A stretch of DNA of 64,000 nucleotides from Pseudoalteromonas caenipelagi (GCF_013140855.1 NZ_JABBPG010000003.1:310001-374000), one strand, 5' to 3'; positions 9,444 through 20,022 are shown, numbered from the stretch's first letter. The notes: generated by a model not told the origin, from the letters alone. A program made the numbers and translations.

Positions 9444-9736
9444 GAGCGTGGCAGTTGAATCTTTTTCTCTTCGCTTTGACGGTACAAAACAATGGTATGG
9501 CCGATAGTTTGTACTTTATGAGCGCCAGTTTCGCGTACGATAGCGTCAAAAATAAGTTGCTTTGTTTCACGATCGTTGGTTGGCACTTTTACTTTGATAA
9601 GCTCATGAATGTTTAAACACTGTACAATTTCAACCAAAACACCTTCGGTTAAACCATTTGCACCGAGTAAAACTACTGGTTTAAGTGGGTGCGCTAACCC
9701 TTTAAGATACTGCTTTTGTTTATTTGATAAAGTCAT
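9440..9736 (-). CDS. yhbY: CRM-domain RNA-binding protein YhbY
   Basis: A 98-residue single CRM-domain protein. It starts LSNKQKQYLKGLAHPLKPVVLLGANGLTEGV, where the G-x-N-G GANG loop is typical of the domain, and continues HELIKVKVPTNDRETKQLI. YhbY associates with pre-50S ribosomal subunits in E. coli. Its position divergent from rlmE-ftsH is the standard gammaproteobacterial layout. The stop codon overlaps that of the convergent serine hydrolase gene by four bases. Confidence 0.93.
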   Translation of the reverse strand: MTLSNKQKQYLKGLAHPLKPVVLLGANGLTEGVLVEIVQCLNIHELIKVKVPTNDRETKQLIFDAIVRETGAHKVQTIGHTIVLYRQSEEKKIQLPRS

Positions 9737-9819
9737 ATTGGTACAATTTACTAAATGTAGGCTTGAATTCTAGTATTCTACCGCCATCTAGACAATATTA
9801 CTAATGAGTTGCAGTTAAT

Positions 9820-10449
9820 ATGGCAAATAAAAAGCACTCAGCGAGCTCAAAACGCTGGTTAAAGGAACATGTAGATGATCCATATGTCCATGAAGCACAA
9901 AAACGCGGATTCCGTTCACGGGCAGTTTTTAAGCTGGAAGAAATTCAACAGCGCGATAAGCTAATTAAACCGGGCATGAGCGTGGTTGATTTGGGTGCAG
10001 CACCGGGAAGTTGGTCACAGTATTTGGCTGAACAAGTAGGGGATAACGGACAAGTCATCGCGTGTGACATTTTACCTATGGACTCTCTAGCTGGGGTTGA
10101 TTTTCTACAAGGTGATTTTCGTGAAGAAGCGGTACTTGACGCATTACTTGAACGTATTGGAGGTAAAACAATAGACGTTGTTTTTTCTGATATGGCACCA
10201 AATATGAGTGGAAACATGTCTACCGACCAAGCTGGAAGTATGTATCTAGTAGAGTTGGCGTTAGATATGTGCCATCAAGTACTGAGTAAAAATGGTGCAT
10301 TCGCAGTTAAAGTTTTCCAAGGGGAGGGTTTTGATCAGTTTGCGCAAGAGGTTCGTAAATGTTTTAACGTGGTTAAAATTAGAAAGCCAAAAGCTTCTCG
10401 ACCACGCTCCCGTGAAGTATATATAGTGGCGACAGGTTACAAACTGTAG
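9820..10449 (+). CDS. rlmE: 23S rRNA (uridine2552-2'-O)-methyltransferase
   Basis: A 209-residue SAM-dependent methyltransferase of the FtsJ/RrmJ type; E. coli RlmE is 209 residues. The SAM-binding motif is [16 protein letters not shown]. Catalytic residues of the K-D-K-E tetrad can be placed in [11 protein letters not shown] (Lys), [10 protein letters not shown] (Asp), [11 protein letters not shown] (Lys) and SREVYIV (Glu). It methylates U2552 of the 23S rRNA A-loop late in 50S assembly. It precedes ftsH by 59 bases, as in E. coli, where the two form a heat-shock-controlled operon. Confidence 0.96.
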   Translation: MANKKHSASSKRWLKEHVDDPYVHEAQKRGFRSRAVFKLEEIQQRDKLIKPGMSVVDLGAAPGSWSQYLAEQVGDNGQVIACDILPMDSLAGVDFLQGDFREEAVLDALLERIGGKTIDVVFSDMAPNMSGNMSTDQAGSMYLVELALDMCHQVLSKNGAFAVKVFQGEGFDQFAQEVRKCFNVVKIRKPKASRPRSREVYIVATGYKL

Positions 10450-10508
10450 TACAGTTGAAAGGCATTAAAGTCGAATTTAAATAATTTTGGATACAAGAGG
10501 TTAACTCC

Positions 10509-12452
10509 TTGAGCGATATGGCGAAGAATTTAATACTCTGGTTAGTTATAGCTGTTGTGCTTATGACTGTTTTTCAGAGCTTCAATAGCGGCGATCTTTC
10601 AGATCGTCAGACCAGTTACACGCAGTTTGTAAAAGAGGTGCGCAGTGGGGCGGTGAGAGATGTTAATATCGATCGCTCTTCAGGTACTATTACTGGTATG
10701 AAAGGTAACGGTGAGCGTTTTCAAACTATCATGCCCATGTATGATGAAGACCTTATCAATGATTTATTAAAGAATGATGTGAACGTTAAAGGTGTTGCCC
10801 CTGAGGAGCAGTCATTCTTAGCGAACATATTTATTTCTTGGTTCCCGATGTTACTGCTAATTGGTGTGTGGATTTTCTTCATGCGTCAAATGCAAGGTGG
10901 TGGCGGCAAAGGCGCGATGTCTTTTGGTAAAAGCAAAGCGCGCTTAATGAGCGAAGACCAAGTTAAAACAACATTTGCTGATGTTGCAGGGTGCGATGAA
11001 GCCAAAGAAGACGTAACAGAGCTAGTAGACTTTTTACGTGACCCATCTAAGTTCCAAAAACTGGGTGGTAGTATTCCTAAGGGCGTACTTATGGTTGGTC
11101 CTCCAGGTACTGGTAAAACGTTGCTAGCAAAAGCGGTTGCAGGTGAAGCTAAAGTACCGTTTTTCACAATATCGGGTTCTGACTTTGTTGAAATGTTTGT
11201 TGGTGTGGGTGCGTCGCGAGTTCGTGATATGTTCGAGCAAGCAAAAAAAGCAGCGCCTTGTATCATCTTTATAGATGAAATTGATGCAGTAGGCCGTAAA
11301 CGTGGTGCCGGAATGGGCGGCGGTCATGATGAACGTGAGCAAACGCTGAACCAAATGCTTGTTGAAATGGACGGCTTTGAAGGTAATGAAGGGATCATTG
11401 TGATAGCGGCAACTAACCGCCCTGATGTGTTGGACCCCGCATTACTTCGTCCAGGTCGTTTTGACCGTCAAGTGGTTGTCGGATTGCCTGACATTCGTGG
11501 TCGTGAGCAAATTCTAAATGTTCACATGCGCAAGGTACCGCTTGACGACAATGTTGAACCATCAGTTATTGCCCGTGGTACACCTGGCTTTTCTGGAGCT
11601 GACTTAGCAAACCTTGTTAACGAAGCTGCACTATTTGCGGCGCGTGGTAACAAGCGTAAAGTAAGCATGGCCGAATTTGACGCGGCAAAAGATAAGATAA
11701 TGATGGGCGCTGAGCGTAAGTCTATGGTGATGAGTGAGCATGAAAAAGAAATGACTGCTTATCACGAAGCGGGACACGCAATTGTTGGTCGTCTCGTACC
11801 TGAACATGACCCTGTATATAAAGTGTCAATCATCCCACGTGGCCGTGCTTTAGGTGTAACAATGTATCTACCAGAGCAAGATCGTGTTAGTCACTCTAAA
11901 GAACATTTAGAATCAATGCTCTCGAGCTTGTATGGTGGTCGTATCGCTGAAGCCCTTATTTATGGTGAAGATAAAGTAACAACTGGTGCAAGCAATGACA
12001 TTGAGCGTGCAACAGACATTGCTAAGAAAATGGTGATGCAGTGGGGCCTAAGTAGTAAGTTGGGACCGCAAATGTATCTTGAAGAGCAAGGCGAGATGTT
12101 CATGGGCGGCGGCTCGCACCGTATGGCGGGCATGTCAGACGAAACCGCTAAGCTGATTGACTCTGAAATCAAAGACTTCATTACTCGTAACTATCAACGT
12201 GCCGAACAAATATTGAAAGACAATATGGATATTTTGCACAGCATGAAAGACGCATTAATGAAATTTGAAACTATTGATGCAGGTCAAATTGATGACTTAA
12301 TGGCGCGTACTGAAGTCCGTCCACCTCGTGATGCTCACGATAGAAAGCCGGACAATAAAGAACCAAAACAGGAAAAACCAACACCTGTTGATGAAGAAAA
12401 GCCTATAGATAAGCCACAAAGTTCTTCTGAGCTTGATGATAGACCTGAATAA
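10509..12452 (+). CDS. ftsH: ATP-dependent zinc metalloprotease FtsH
   Basis: A 647-residue inner-membrane AAA+ protease. Two membrane helices flank a periplasmic domain (about residues 7-25 and 106-126). The AAA domain has Walker A GPPGTGKT at 197-204, Walker B FIDEIDA and the second region of homology [18 protein letters not shown]. The zinc site HEAGH is at 419-423. The C-terminal tail is proline- and charge-rich. FtsH degrades misassembled membrane proteins and short-lived regulators such as LpxC and RpoH. The listed start is TTG 10509, well spaced from aagagg; ATG 10518 gives the shorter form equivalent to the E. coli MAKNLIL start. Confidence 0.97.
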   Translation: MSDMAKNLILWLVIAVVLMTVFQSFNSGDLSDRQTSYTQFVKEVRSGAVRDVNIDRSSGTITGMKGNGERFQTIMPMYDEDLINDLLKNDVNVKGVAPEEQSFLANIFISWFPMLLLIGVWIFFMRQMQGGGGKGAMSFGKSKARLMSEDQVKTTFADVAGCDEAKEDVTELVDFLRDPSKFQKLGGSIPKGVLMVGPPGTGKTLLAKAVAGEAKVPFFTISGSDFVEMFVGVGASRVRDMFEQAKKAAPCIIFIDEIDAVGRKRGAGMGGGHDEREQTLNQMLVEMDGFEGNEGIIVIAATNRPDVLDPALLRPGRFDRQVVVGLPDIRGREQILNVHMRKVPLDDNVEPSVIARGTPGFSGADLANLVNEAALFAARGNKRKVSMAEFDAAKDKIMMGAERKSMVMSEHEKEMTAYHEAGHAIVGRLVPEHDPVYKVSIIPRGRALGVTMYLPEQDRVSHSKEHLESMLSSLYGGRIAEALIYGEDKVTTGASNDIERATDIAKKMVMQWGLSSKLGPQMYLEEQGEMFMGGGSHRMAGMSDETAKLIDSEIKDFITRNYQRAEQILKDNMDILHSMKDALMKFETIDAGQIDDLMARTEVRPPRDAHDRKPDNKEPKQEKPTPVDEEKPIDKPQSSSELDDRPE

Positions 12453-12475
12453 CGGTTAAAATAGTCTATAATTCC

Positions 12476-12503
12476 AAAGCCCCGCTAAGACGGGGCTTTT
12501 TCT
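12476..12503 (+). terminator. Intrinsic terminator after ftsH
   Basis: A strong stem AAAGCCCCG / CGGGGCTTT with a 6-base loop runs into TTTTTCTT, 23 bases after the ftsH stop codon. Confidence 0.9.
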
Positions 12504-12603
12504 TATCCTAATTAAGTTGTTGTGAGTGTCTAGCTCATAATATAAGTATGTCAGACAGCTTAGTTTGGCGCAGGCTAGTATTACTCTAAGTTGAGTAAAA
12601 ACA

Positions 12604-13452
12604 ATGAAAACCACAATTCGTTTACCTCGAGACCGAGAGTTATGTCTCAATAAGCCCCAGATAATGGGGATAGTTAATGTCACTCCTGACTCTTTTTCAG
12701 ATGGTGGAACTTATTATCAATCTGACAGCGCTATCAATCAGGCCTTATCTTTATTAAAGCAAGGTGCAACGATATTAGACGTGGGTGGTGAGTCAACTCG
12801 CCCAGGAGCGCCTGACGTTGCTTGCGAAGAGGAGCTCAAACGCGTTATCCCTGTCATCGAAAAAATTCGACGCAATAGTGACTGCGTGATTTCGGTCGAC
12901 ACCAGCAAGGCTGAAGTTATGCGTCAGGCGATTGAAGCTGGCGCAGATATTATTAATGATGTTAGAGCATTGCAAGAACCCGGTGCCTTGCAAGTCGCTG
13001 CAGAACACCCCGACGTGGCGGTATGTTTGATGCACATGCAAGGACAGCCAAGGACGATGCAGGAAAACCCCACTTACAATGATCTAATTTCAGATATTAA
13101 GGCATTTTTCACAATGCGACTGCTAGAGTGCGAAAAGCATGGAATAGATACACAGCGTATAATTTTAGATCCAGGCTTTGGTTTTGGTAAAAGCCTAGCG
13201 CATAACTACGAATTACTGGGTAATTTCGAGAGTTTTCTCTCGTTTGGTTTACCGCTTTTGGCTGGATTATCGCGTAAGTCGATGTTTGGCAATTTATTAA
13301 ATAGAGAAACTAATGAACGCCTTGCTGCAAGTCTTGCGGGGGCTTTGATATGCGCACAAAAAGGTGCTCACATCATTCGAGTTCATGACGTACAACAAAC
13401 TGCTGATGTGCTAGAGGTATGGCATGCAGCGTGTAATGGAGTAACCATATGA
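12604..13452 (+). CDS. folP: Dihydropteroate synthase
   Basis: A 282-residue TIM-barrel enzyme that condenses 7,8-dihydropterin pyrophosphate with p-aminobenzoate in folate synthesis. Signatures seen are [16 protein letters not shown] near residue 20, [11 protein letters not shown] near 60, the pterin-binding DVRALQEPG region (NDV), [12 protein letters not shown] and the C-terminal GLSRKSMFG and HDV motifs. Its length fits the family. The stop codon overlaps the glmM start by four bases (ATGA), so translation is probably coupled. Confidence 0.96.
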   Translation: MKTTIRLPRDRELCLNKPQIMGIVNVTPDSFSDGGTYYQSDSAINQALSLLKQGATILDVGGESTRPGAPDVACEEELKRVIPVIEKIRRNSDCVISVDTSKAEVMRQAIEAGADIINDVRALQEPGALQVAAEHPDVAVCLMHMQGQPRTMQENPTYNDLISDIKAFFTMRLLECEKHGIDTQRIILDPGFGFGKSLAHNYELLGNFESFLSFGLPLLAGLSRKSMFGNLLNRETNERLAASLAGALICAQKGAHIIRVHDVQQTADVLEVWHAACNGVTI

Positions 13453-14789
13453 CAACGAGAAAATATTTTGGCACAGATGGAGTAAGGGGCTTGGTTGGGC
13501 AATTTCCAATTACGCCCGAGTTTGCGCTGAAATTGGGTTGGGCTGCCGGTAAAGTTTTATCTAAAACTGGCACCAAAAAGGTAATTATTGGTAAAGATAC
13601 ACGGATATCTGGTTACTTATTAGAAACTTCTTTGGAAGCCGGCTTAATTGCTGCGGGTATCGATGTTGTCCTGCTTGGGCCTATGCCGACTCCAGCTGTA
13701 GCGTATTTAACACAAACATTCAGAGCTGAAGCAGGTATTGTGATCAGTGCCTCTCATAACCCATATCATGACAATGGTATCAAGTTTTTTAGTGGCAATG
13801 GCCTTAAGCTAGCCGACAGTGTTGAGCTTGAAATTGAAGCCATGATGGATGAAGAGATGACCTGTGTGCCTTCAGAAAAGCTCGGCAAGGCAAGACGTCT
13901 TGAAAATGCAGACGGTCGTTATATTGAGTTTTGTAAGAGCCAATTTCCAAAAGAATTGTCACTTGAAGGTTTAAAAATCGTGCTTGATTGTGCCAATGGT
14001 GCCACTTACCACATAGCGCCAGCTGTGATGCGTGAACTTGGTGCAACGGTTATTTGCCATGCCTGCGAACCTAACGGTTTTAATATTAATAACGAATGTG
14101 GTGCAACACATGTTGATAGTTTAAAGCGTCAGGTGCTTGAGCATAAAGCGGATGTCGGCATCGCTTACGATGGCGATGGAGATCGTGTCATGATGGTTGA
14201 TCATAATGGTCATGTTTTTGATGGTGATGATATCGTTTACATCATAGCTTGTTTAGCTCATGCCAATGACACACTTAAAGGTGGTGTTGTCGGCACTGTT
14301 ATGTCAAACATGGGATTAGAAAACGCATTACATGCAAAGGGTATTCAATTTGCTCGTAGTAAGGTAGGCGATCGCTATGTAATTGAGCTACTTAACCAGA
14401 AAGGCTGGACGATTGGTGGCGAAAGTTCAGGTCATGTGCTCAACTTAGATCTGATCTGTACTGGAGACGGTATTATTTCAAGTCTACAAGTTCTTGCTGC
14501 AATGGTTTCTCAAAACAAAACACTGCAAGACTTAGGAAGTGGCTTTACTAAATATCCAATGAAAATGATCAATGTTCGCTACACGACCAGTAACGACCCA
14601 ACTGAGCAAGAGATTGTTAAGCAGGCAGTTGCTGAAGTAGAGCAGCAACTAGCTGGTAAAGGCCGTGTGTTATTGAGAAAATCAGGCACTGAACCTGTGA
14701 TCAGGGTTATGGTTGAAGCAGAGCAAGAGAAGCAAGTGATCGATTTTGCAGCTAAGATTGCTGAAGTTGTTGAATCTGTGAGCAATTAG
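13449..14789 (+). CDS. glmM: Phosphoglucosamine mutase
   Basis: A 446-residue alpha-D-phosphohexomutase. It isomerises glucosamine-6-phosphate to glucosamine-1-phosphate on the way to UDP-GlcNAc. It starts [10 protein letters not shown], the catalytic phosphoserine is Ser102 in [12 protein letters not shown], the metal-binding loop is [11 protein letters not shown], the sugar-binding loop is GGESSGH and the C-terminal phosphate loop is [12 protein letters not shown]. All domains are complete. It overlaps folP by four bases, as in the conserved ftsH-folP-glmM arrangement. Confidence 0.97.
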   Translation: MTTRKYFGTDGVRGLVGQFPITPEFALKLGWAAGKVLSKTGTKKVIIGKDTRISGYLLETSLEAGLIAAGIDVVLLGPMPTPAVAYLTQTFRAEAGIVISASHNPYHDNGIKFFSGNGLKLADSVELEIEAMMDEEMTCVPSEKLGKARRLENADGRYIEFCKSQFPKELSLEGLKIVLDCANGATYHIAPAVMRELGATVICHACEPNGFNINNECGATHVDSLKRQVLEHKADVGIAYDGDGDRVMMVDHNGHVFDGDDIVYIIACLAHANDTLKGGVVGTVMSNMGLENALHAKGIQFARSKVGDRYVIELLNQKGWTIGGESSGHVLNLDLICTGDGIISSLQVLAAMVSQNKTLQDLGSGFTKYPMKMINVRYTTSNDPTEQEIVKQAVAEVEQQLAGKGRVLLRKSGTEPVIRVMVEAEQEKQVIDFAAKIAEVVESVSN

Positions 14790-14867
14790 TCTGTTTTTTT
14801 ATTTTATTTCTTGTAAATCAGGGTGAGTCAAGTTAGTATCTCACCCGCTTCTAATGCGGAGTATCGT

Positions 14868-15617
14868 ATGGCGCAGCGTAAGCCAATAGTTGCAGGTAAT
14901 TGGAAAATGAACGGCTCATTAGAGCTGGTTTCTGAGATTTGTAGCGAAGCTAAAAAGTATAATGACCTGAATGTAGATGTAATCATCTTTCCACCAGCCT
15001 TATTGCTTAGCGAAGTAGTAAAAAATGGTGTTGCTACAGGTACTCAAACTATTTCTGAGTTTGATTCAGGCGCTTATACAGGTGAAATTCACGCACAACT
15101 TGCACATGAATTAGGTGCAAAGTTTACTTTGGTTGGTCACTCTGAAAGACGCAGTATCTTCAAAGAGTCTGACTTACAAGTTGCTGATAAATTCGCAAAA
15201 GCACAGCAGTTTGGTCTAACACCAATTTTGTGTGTGGGTGAAACTGAAGCAGAGCGTGAAGCTGGCGAAACTGAACAAGTGGTCGCTAAGCAAATAAATG
15301 CTGTTATAAACAAATTAGGTATAGCCGCACTAAATAATTCTGTGATAGCATACGAACCCGTTTGGGCTATCGGGACTGGTAAAACAGCTTCTCCAGAGCA
15401 AGCACAGGCGGTACACAAGTTTATTCGTGATATGCTCAAAGGTTATGATGAGCAAGTCGCTAACGCACTACGTATCTTATATGGTGGTAGTGTGAATGAA
15501 AAAAATAGTGAATTATTATTTGCACAAGCAGATATCGACGGCGGATTAATCGGCGGCGCAAGTCTTAAAAAAGATGCTTTTATTAGTATCTGCAATAGTG
15601 CAATAGGGAACGTATAA
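14868..15617 (+). CDS. tpiA: Triosephosphate isomerase
   Basis: A 249-residue enzyme that interconverts dihydroxyacetone phosphate and glyceraldehyde-3-phosphate. It begins MAQRKPIVAGNWKMNGS, with active-site Lys13, His91 (LVGHSERR) and Glu163 (AYEPVWAIGTG). The phosphate loop ILYGGSV is present. I chose ATG 14868 because it has a GGAG ribosome site and matches TpiA N-termini; the frame is open back to GTG 14823, but those 15 extra residues are not conserved in the family. The gene sits between glmM and secG and ends one base before the secG start. Confidence 0.96.
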   Translation: MAQRKPIVAGNWKMNGSLELVSEICSEAKKYNDLNVDVIIFPPALLLSEVVKNGVATGTQTISEFDSGAYTGEIHAQLAHELGAKFTLVGHSERRSIFKESDLQVADKFAKAQQFGLTPILCVGETEAEREAGETEQVVAKQINAVINKLGIAALNNSVIAYEPVWAIGTGKTASPEQAQAVHKFIRDMLKGYDEQVANALRILYGGSVNEKNSELLFAQADIDGGLIGGASLKKDAFISICNSAIGNV

Positions 15618-15618
15618 A

Positions 15619-15969
15619 ATGTACGAAATATTATTAGTTGTTTACTTAATTGTTGCGCTAGCACTGGTGGGTATGGTGTTAATTCAGCAAGGTAAAGGCG
15701 CAGATATGGGCTCGTCGTTTGGTGCAGGTGCATCAGCAACAGTATTTGGCTCATCTGGTGCTGGTAACTTTATGACAAAAACTACCACCATTTTAGCAAC
15801 GGTATTTTTTGTATTGAGTATTGTGCTTGGTAACCTAACAGCAGGTCAAATTAAAAAGACCGACGAGTGGGAAAACCTAGAAGCGCCAGCAGCGGCAACA
15901 GTTGCGCCAGCTGCTTCAGATGTACCAGCATCATCTGAAGACAACAAAAGCTCTGACGTACCAAATTAA
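15619..15969 (+). CDS. secG: Preprotein translocase subunit SecG
   Basis: A 116-residue inner-membrane protein of the SecYEG channel. It has two membrane helices (about residues 3-23 and 52-72) around the conserved IQQGKGADMGSSFGAGASATVFGSSG loop. The C-terminal tail is rich in Ala, Pro, Ser and Asp, as in other marine members. It begins one base after the tpiA stop codon, so the two are one transcript. The next gene is tRNA-Leu, the same neighbour as in E. coli. Confidence 0.95.
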   Translation: MYEILLVVYLIVALALVGMVLIQQGKGADMGSSFGAGASATVFGSSGAGNFMTKTTTILATVFFVLSIVLGNLTAGQIKKTDEWENLEAPAAATVAPAASDVPASSEDNKSSDVPN

Positions 15970-16032
15970 TAGAGTGGTAACCTTAAGTTACTCGATAGTT
16001 TGAGTCCTCATTCAAACATCTTATCGAAAAAT

Positions 16033-16117
16033 GCGGATGTGGTGGAATTGGTAGACACGCCATCTTGAGGGGGTGGTGGCTTCGGCCGTGGGGGTTCAAG
16101 TCCCCCCATCCGCACCA
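16033..16117 (+). tRNA. tRNA-Leu (anticodon GAG)
   Basis: An 85-base class II tRNA. The 7-bp acceptor stem is GCGGATG / CATCCGC, with discriminator A and an encoded CCA at 16115-16117. The D-arm is TGGTGGAATTGGTAGACACG, and the anticodon stem CCATC / GGTGG encloses the loop TTGAGGG, giving GAG. A long variable arm and the T-loop TTCAAGT follow. E. coli carries leuU (GAG) next to secG, so synteny agrees. A terminator follows at 16125. Confidence 0.96.
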
Positions 16118-16124
16118 AATTTAA

Positions 16125-16151
16125 AAAACCAGCCTTTTGGCTGGTTTTTTT
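16125..16151 (+). terminator. Intrinsic terminator after tRNA-Leu
   Basis: A 10-bp stem AAAACCAGCC / GGCTGGTTTT with a TTTT loop is followed by more T, eight bases after the tRNA CCA end. Confidence 0.9.
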
Positions 16152-16230
16152 ATGCGTGATGATCATCAATGATAGTTCGCGATTCCCATAGCTTTGAAGC
16201 AAGATCTTAATATAGATCATCAAGCTCATA

Positions 16231-18231
16231 TTGCCTTTTACTGAGTGCCACAGTTCATTGAATATTAAAAATCTGTCTATAAAAAATATGTTTGGTAATT
16301 ACGCAAAACTTACCCTTCAAAATGAGCGTTTACAGCTAGTAACTTCAGGTCAAAGCAGAGCTATATTATGGCGCGACATATTATATCCTCCGACTATCTC
16401 AGACGGTTTATTCGGCTTATCAATTAAAATACCACTGTCAAAGAGTAACGAAGTATTGAAAGTCAGGATTGAAAGGTGTGGATATACAAATGAACAATGT
16501 CAGGCTTTATGGGTTGCTTCGCATAGTAAGTGTTTAATACACACAATAGATAAAATAGAGCGATTACTTAAAACACAATATTTATCCTCCAAAAACCTTG
16601 AGTTAGTCACTGAGATCATCGGGTCTTTAGTCCCTCACTGGTTAAGTTGGCGCCCATGTATCATGTTGCCTGAAAACCTGCGGCAGGCTATTTACACTGT
16701 AACTGAGTTCACGCAATGGCAAAGTGACGATATAGAAGCATTTCGCAGTGCATATATAAGTTTTCAGGCAAAACAGCATAAACCATTTTTCGATTGTATA
16801 GAAAGTCGGCCGTTAACCGAAGCACAAAGACGCGCATGTATCATTCAAGATAATCGACAATTGCTATTAGCTGGAGCTGGTACGGGAAAGACCAGTGTAA
16901 TGGCTGCACGAGCAAGGTTTTTGGTTCACAGTACAGGCACAAAAGCAGAACAAATATTGCTGCTTGCATACGGTAACGAAGCGGCAAAAGAGCTTAAACA
17001 AAGAATGGGAGAGGAGTTTAACTGCTTCACATTTCATGCATTGGGAATGCATATTATCGAAGCTGTTGAAGGACAAAAGCCTATCTTGAGTGCGTTGCTG
17101 TCAGAGCAAGTAAAAATGCAGGCGTTTATGCGCGATACGCTGCAAGTGCTTTGCCTACAACCGAGTTATCAAGCATTATTTATACAGTTCTGCCAACAGG
17201 AGTGCCATACTCACATCACTGATGTAACAGCGTTCTTAAACGGTCCAAGTTCAAAATCCGTGCTACAGCATATAGCGACATTAATTAGTCACTATAAAAA
17301 TGCTAGTTTGTTAAAGCAGCTACCTACAATCGAGTTAGAACATACTCAGTTACTCGAGTGCCTCAAACCGATTGTGGCCGAATATCAGCTTTACTTAAAG
17401 AACGAACAAGCTATCGACTTTGAGGATATGATAGGCAAAGCAATTGACTACCTAGAACGGCGAAAGTATTTCGTGCCTTGGCATCATGTTATGGTGGATG
17501 AATTCCAAGACCTCTCTCCAGTTAGAGCTAAATTACTTAATGCGCTATTACAGCAATCTAAACAGTCGTTTTTATTTGCGGTGGGTGATGACTGGCAATC
17601 TATCTATCGGTTCAGTGGCGCAGATGTTAGGCTAATTACCCATTTTAATGAGCACTTTGGTGAGGCTACGGTAACTGCGCTTGATAAAACGTTTAGATAC
17701 CCACAACAAATATTGGATGTTTCAAGTCAGTTTGTATGTGCAAATCCTGGTCAATTGGTTAAGCAACTGAGTGCCAGCACCCAGAGCGTTACCCCTGCTT
17801 TTAACAAATACAGTGTAGATGATGACAATGAAGCGTTAGACACTGTACTTGAAAAGTTGGCTCAGTATGGTGAGTCTAGTGTGTTGCTATTGGCAAGGTA
17901 TCATAGAATGTTACCCACTAAGCAACGACTTGAACAGCTGCAAAGAAAGTACCCTTATCTTGAATTAAAAGCGATGACATTTCATGCCTCTAAGGGTAAA
18001 GAAGCCCAATTTACTATTCTAATGGGGTTGTATGAAGGTAAGGGAGGCTTTCCTGCACATGCACGCGCTCAGCCGCTGCTAAATAGTATGCTCTCTAAAG
18101 AGGGGACTTATCCCTATGCCGAAGAGCGTCGATTATTTTATGTTGCGTTAACACGCGCAAAGCAGCAAATTATTCTGTTTGAGCCAAAAACAAATCCGAG
18201 TCCATTTCTACATGAGCTTAATGTTAACTAG
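16231..18231 (+). CDS. helD: DNA helicase IV (UvrD/Rep superfamily 1A)
   Basis: Up to 666 residues. An N-terminal HelD-specific region of about 190 residues precedes the motor. Walker A is AGAGTGKT at 214-221, motif II is VDEFQDLSP, and AVGDDWQSIYRFSGADV and FYVALTRAKQQI are motifs III and VI. The stretch NPGQLVKQL after the FRYP helix is close to E. coli helicase IV. It is a 3'-5' DNA helicase of repair and recombination. The start is uncertain: TTG 16231 is the longest option and ATG 16288 gives a protein 19 residues shorter; neither has a clear ribosome site. Confidence 0.88.
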   Translation: MPFTECHSSLNIKNLSIKNMFGNYAKLTLQNERLQLVTSGQSRAILWRDILYPPTISDGLFGLSIKIPLSKSNEVLKVRIERCGYTNEQCQALWVASHSKCLIHTIDKIERLLKTQYLSSKNLELVTEIIGSLVPHWLSWRPCIMLPENLRQAIYTVTEFTQWQSDDIEAFRSAYISFQAKQHKPFFDCIESRPLTEAQRRACIIQDNRQLLLAGAGTGKTSVMAARARFLVHSTGTKAEQILLLAYGNEAAKELKQRMGEEFNCFTFHALGMHIIEAVEGQKPILSALLSEQVKMQAFMRDTLQVLCLQPSYQALFIQFCQQECHTHITDVTAFLNGPSSKSVLQHIATLISHYKNASLLKQLPTIELEHTQLLECLKPIVAEYQLYLKNEQAIDFEDMIGKAIDYLERRKYFVPWHHVMVDEFQDLSPVRAKLLNALLQQSKQSFLFAVGDDWQSIYRFSGADVRLITHFNEHFGEATVTALDKTFRYPQQILDVSSQFVCANPGQLVKQLSASTQSVTPAFNKYSVDDDNEALDTVLEKLAQYGESSVLLLARYHRMLPTKQRLEQLQRKYPYLELKAMTFHASKGKEAQFTILMGLYEGKGGFPAHARAQPLLNSMLSKEGTYPYAEERRLFYVALTRAKQQIILFEPKTNPSPFLHELNVN

Positions 18232-18344
18232 GAGTAAAAGCGGTCACATTGCAAAATAGTTTAGTGAATAAGCTCACCAGAATCATTATTAAACTATCCT
18301 AGGGAGTGAGTCGTATTGTATCTCAATAACCGTTAGGAGTATTC

Positions 18345-19634
18345 ATGAGCAAGAATATTTTGCAAGATGCATTATCAAGGCTTAGTAGTATTGCCCAAAA
18401 TCACAGCGAATATAACGCAATTTTGGAGGCATTAAGTCAACCTCACAGCACCCTCACTAGCCACATAGCTATCAGAAAAGATAACGGAACAACGGCTTAT
18501 TTTAAGGCTTACCGCTGTCGATATAACGATCTGCTTGGTCCCACAAAAGGCGGGGTACGATTTCATCAAGATGCCGATCAAAGTGAAGTAGAGGCGTTAG
18601 CTTTATGGATGACACTAAAGTGTGCGGTAGTTGGGGTGCCTTTTGGCGGTGCAAAAGGTGCAGTCACAGTCGATCCTAAAAAGCTTTCGCCCATGGAGTT
18701 AGAGCGATTAGCCCGTGCATATATCAGAGCGAATGCAGATTTTATTGGTCCACAGCTCGATATTCCTGCGCCTGATGTTTATACCAACGCGCGCATTATG
18801 GGCTGGATGATGGATGAATACGAAAAAATTACTCGAACAAAATGTCCAGCAGTGATAACGGGCAAACCTATCGCATTTGGTGGCAGTCTTGGTAGAGATA
18901 GTGCCACTGGGCGGGGGGCATTTTTATGCATTGATGCGTTAGCTAAAAAACTAAGTTGGGATGCGCAAGACAAAACCGTTGCTATTCAAGGCTTTGGTAA
19001 TGGTGGATATCACTGTGCAAGGCTGTTACAAAAGGCTGGCTACAAAGTAGTTGCGGTCAGTGACTCTAAAGGTGGAATATACAGTGAGCAAGGCTTAGAC
19101 ATAGAGAGTGTATATAGTGAAAAACAACGAAGCAATACGCTCAGAGCTGTTTATTGTCAGCACTCGGTTTGTGAAGACGTGGAGCACACAAGAATAAGTA
19201 ATGAGGAGCTGTTGGCACTTAACGTGGATATTTTGGTGCCAGCTGCATTAGCTGGTGTGATTCATTCAGCCAATGCCAAGCAAATTCAAGCTAACTATAT
19301 CGTAGAGATTGCAAACGGGCCTATAACCTCAGATGTTGACCAACAGCTAAGAGAACAGGGGACTCATGTGATCCCAGATATACTTGCTAACGCAGGTGGT
19401 GTAATAGTGAGCTTTTTTGAGTGGTGTCAAAATCGTCAAGGAGAAGCGTGGCCTGAGAAAAAAGTACATGAAAAGTTAGGGCAATACATGAATGATGCAT
19501 TTGAGAGAGCCTGGCAGCGCTACCAAGAGCACGATGACTCAATGCGTGTGGTAGTTTATAAACTTGCATTGCAAAAGCTCTGTGAAGCACTTGAGGCGCA
19601 CGGCACCGCCGATTATTTCTCTCACTCAGATTAA
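18345..19634 (+). CDS. Glu/Leu/Phe/Val dehydrogenase (glutamate dehydrogenase-like)
   Basis: A 429-residue NAD(P)-dependent amino acid dehydrogenase. The N-terminal substrate domain holds GPTKGGVRFH and the catalytic Lys104 in VPFGGAKGAV, followed by the conserved IPAPDVYTN region. The Rossmann domain shows IQGFGNGGYHCARLL. It deaminates an L-amino acid oxidatively to the oxo acid. Size and motifs match the shorter, hexameric type, so NAD+-glutamate dehydrogenase is the first guess, but substrate choice in this family cannot be settled by eye. The gene stands alone and has a clear ribosome site (taggag). Confidence 0.88.
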   Translation: MSKNILQDALSRLSSIAQNHSEYNAILEALSQPHSTLTSHIAIRKDNGTTAYFKAYRCRYNDLLGPTKGGVRFHQDADQSEVEALALWMTLKCAVVGVPFGGAKGAVTVDPKKLSPMELERLARAYIRANADFIGPQLDIPAPDVYTNARIMGWMMDEYEKITRTKCPAVITGKPIAFGGSLGRDSATGRGAFLCIDALAKKLSWDAQDKTVAIQGFGNGGYHCARLLQKAGYKVVAVSDSKGGIYSEQGLDIESVYSEKQRSNTLRAVYCQHSVCEDVEHTRISNEELLALNVDILVPAALAGVIHSANAKQIQANYIVEIANGPITSDVDQQLREQGTHVIPDILANAGGVIVSFFEWCQNRQGEAWPEKKVHEKLGQYMNDAFERAWQRYQEHDDSMRVVVYKLALQKLCEALEAHGTADYFSHSD

Positions 19635-19650
19635 TATTTTAAAAATAGAC

Positions 19651-19875
19651 TCACAGCTTTTTAAATTGCTCTTTTAGTGCGTAGCTTTCGTCTGTCACTA
19701 TTTTTTCTAACGTTGCTACGCGCTCTTTAAGTGTATCGAGCTCTTTTTGCAGTGTGTCGTTATATTTATTTTGCTGTGACTTTTGCTGTGCTAGATATTG
19801 GTTAAACATTTTACTCATTACGCTAAAACCAACGGCAATGAACACAATAAGTACAATCATCGTAGTGCCTGACAT
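19651..19875 (-). CDS. Small membrane protein with a coiled coil, PspB-like pattern
   Basis: A 74-residue protein starting at ATG 19875 (MSGTTMIVLIVFIAVGFSVM), with ribosome site ggaga six bases upstream. One membrane helix (about residues 4-22) is followed by a basic and Gln-rich turn and a coiled coil with heptad-like spacing (LQKELDTLKERVATLEKIVTDES). The layout, one helix then a C-terminal ..LE.I+..D.., resembles PspB of the phage-shock response, but no other psp gene is nearby, so the resemblance may be superficial. Its function is unknown. It is convergent with the dehydrogenase gene, with only 16 bases between stop codons. Confidence 0.6.
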   Translation of the reverse strand: MSGTTMIVLIVFIAVGFSVMSKMFNQYLAQQKSQQNKYNDTLQKELDTLKERVATLEKIVTDESYALKEQFKKL

Positions 19876-19995
19876 AACTTTCTCCATGGTTATTTTATGT
19901 CTTACACGTTATGGAACGTGCATCAGTTAGGTACTAATCTAGCATAAAGTGATTTGATGGGAAGTGACATTTGTCAAAGAGGTATAGATTTGTAA

Positions 19996-20014
19996 CAGGA
20001 GCCTGAGGCTCCTG
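19996..20014. terminator. Hairpin downstream of queC
   Basis: An 8-bp perfect stem CAGGAGCC / GGCTCCTG with a 3-base loop lies nine bases past the queC stop codon. The following T run on the minus strand is short (TTACAAAT), so termination may be weak. Confidence 0.5.
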
Positions 20015-20022
20015 CCGGTAAA

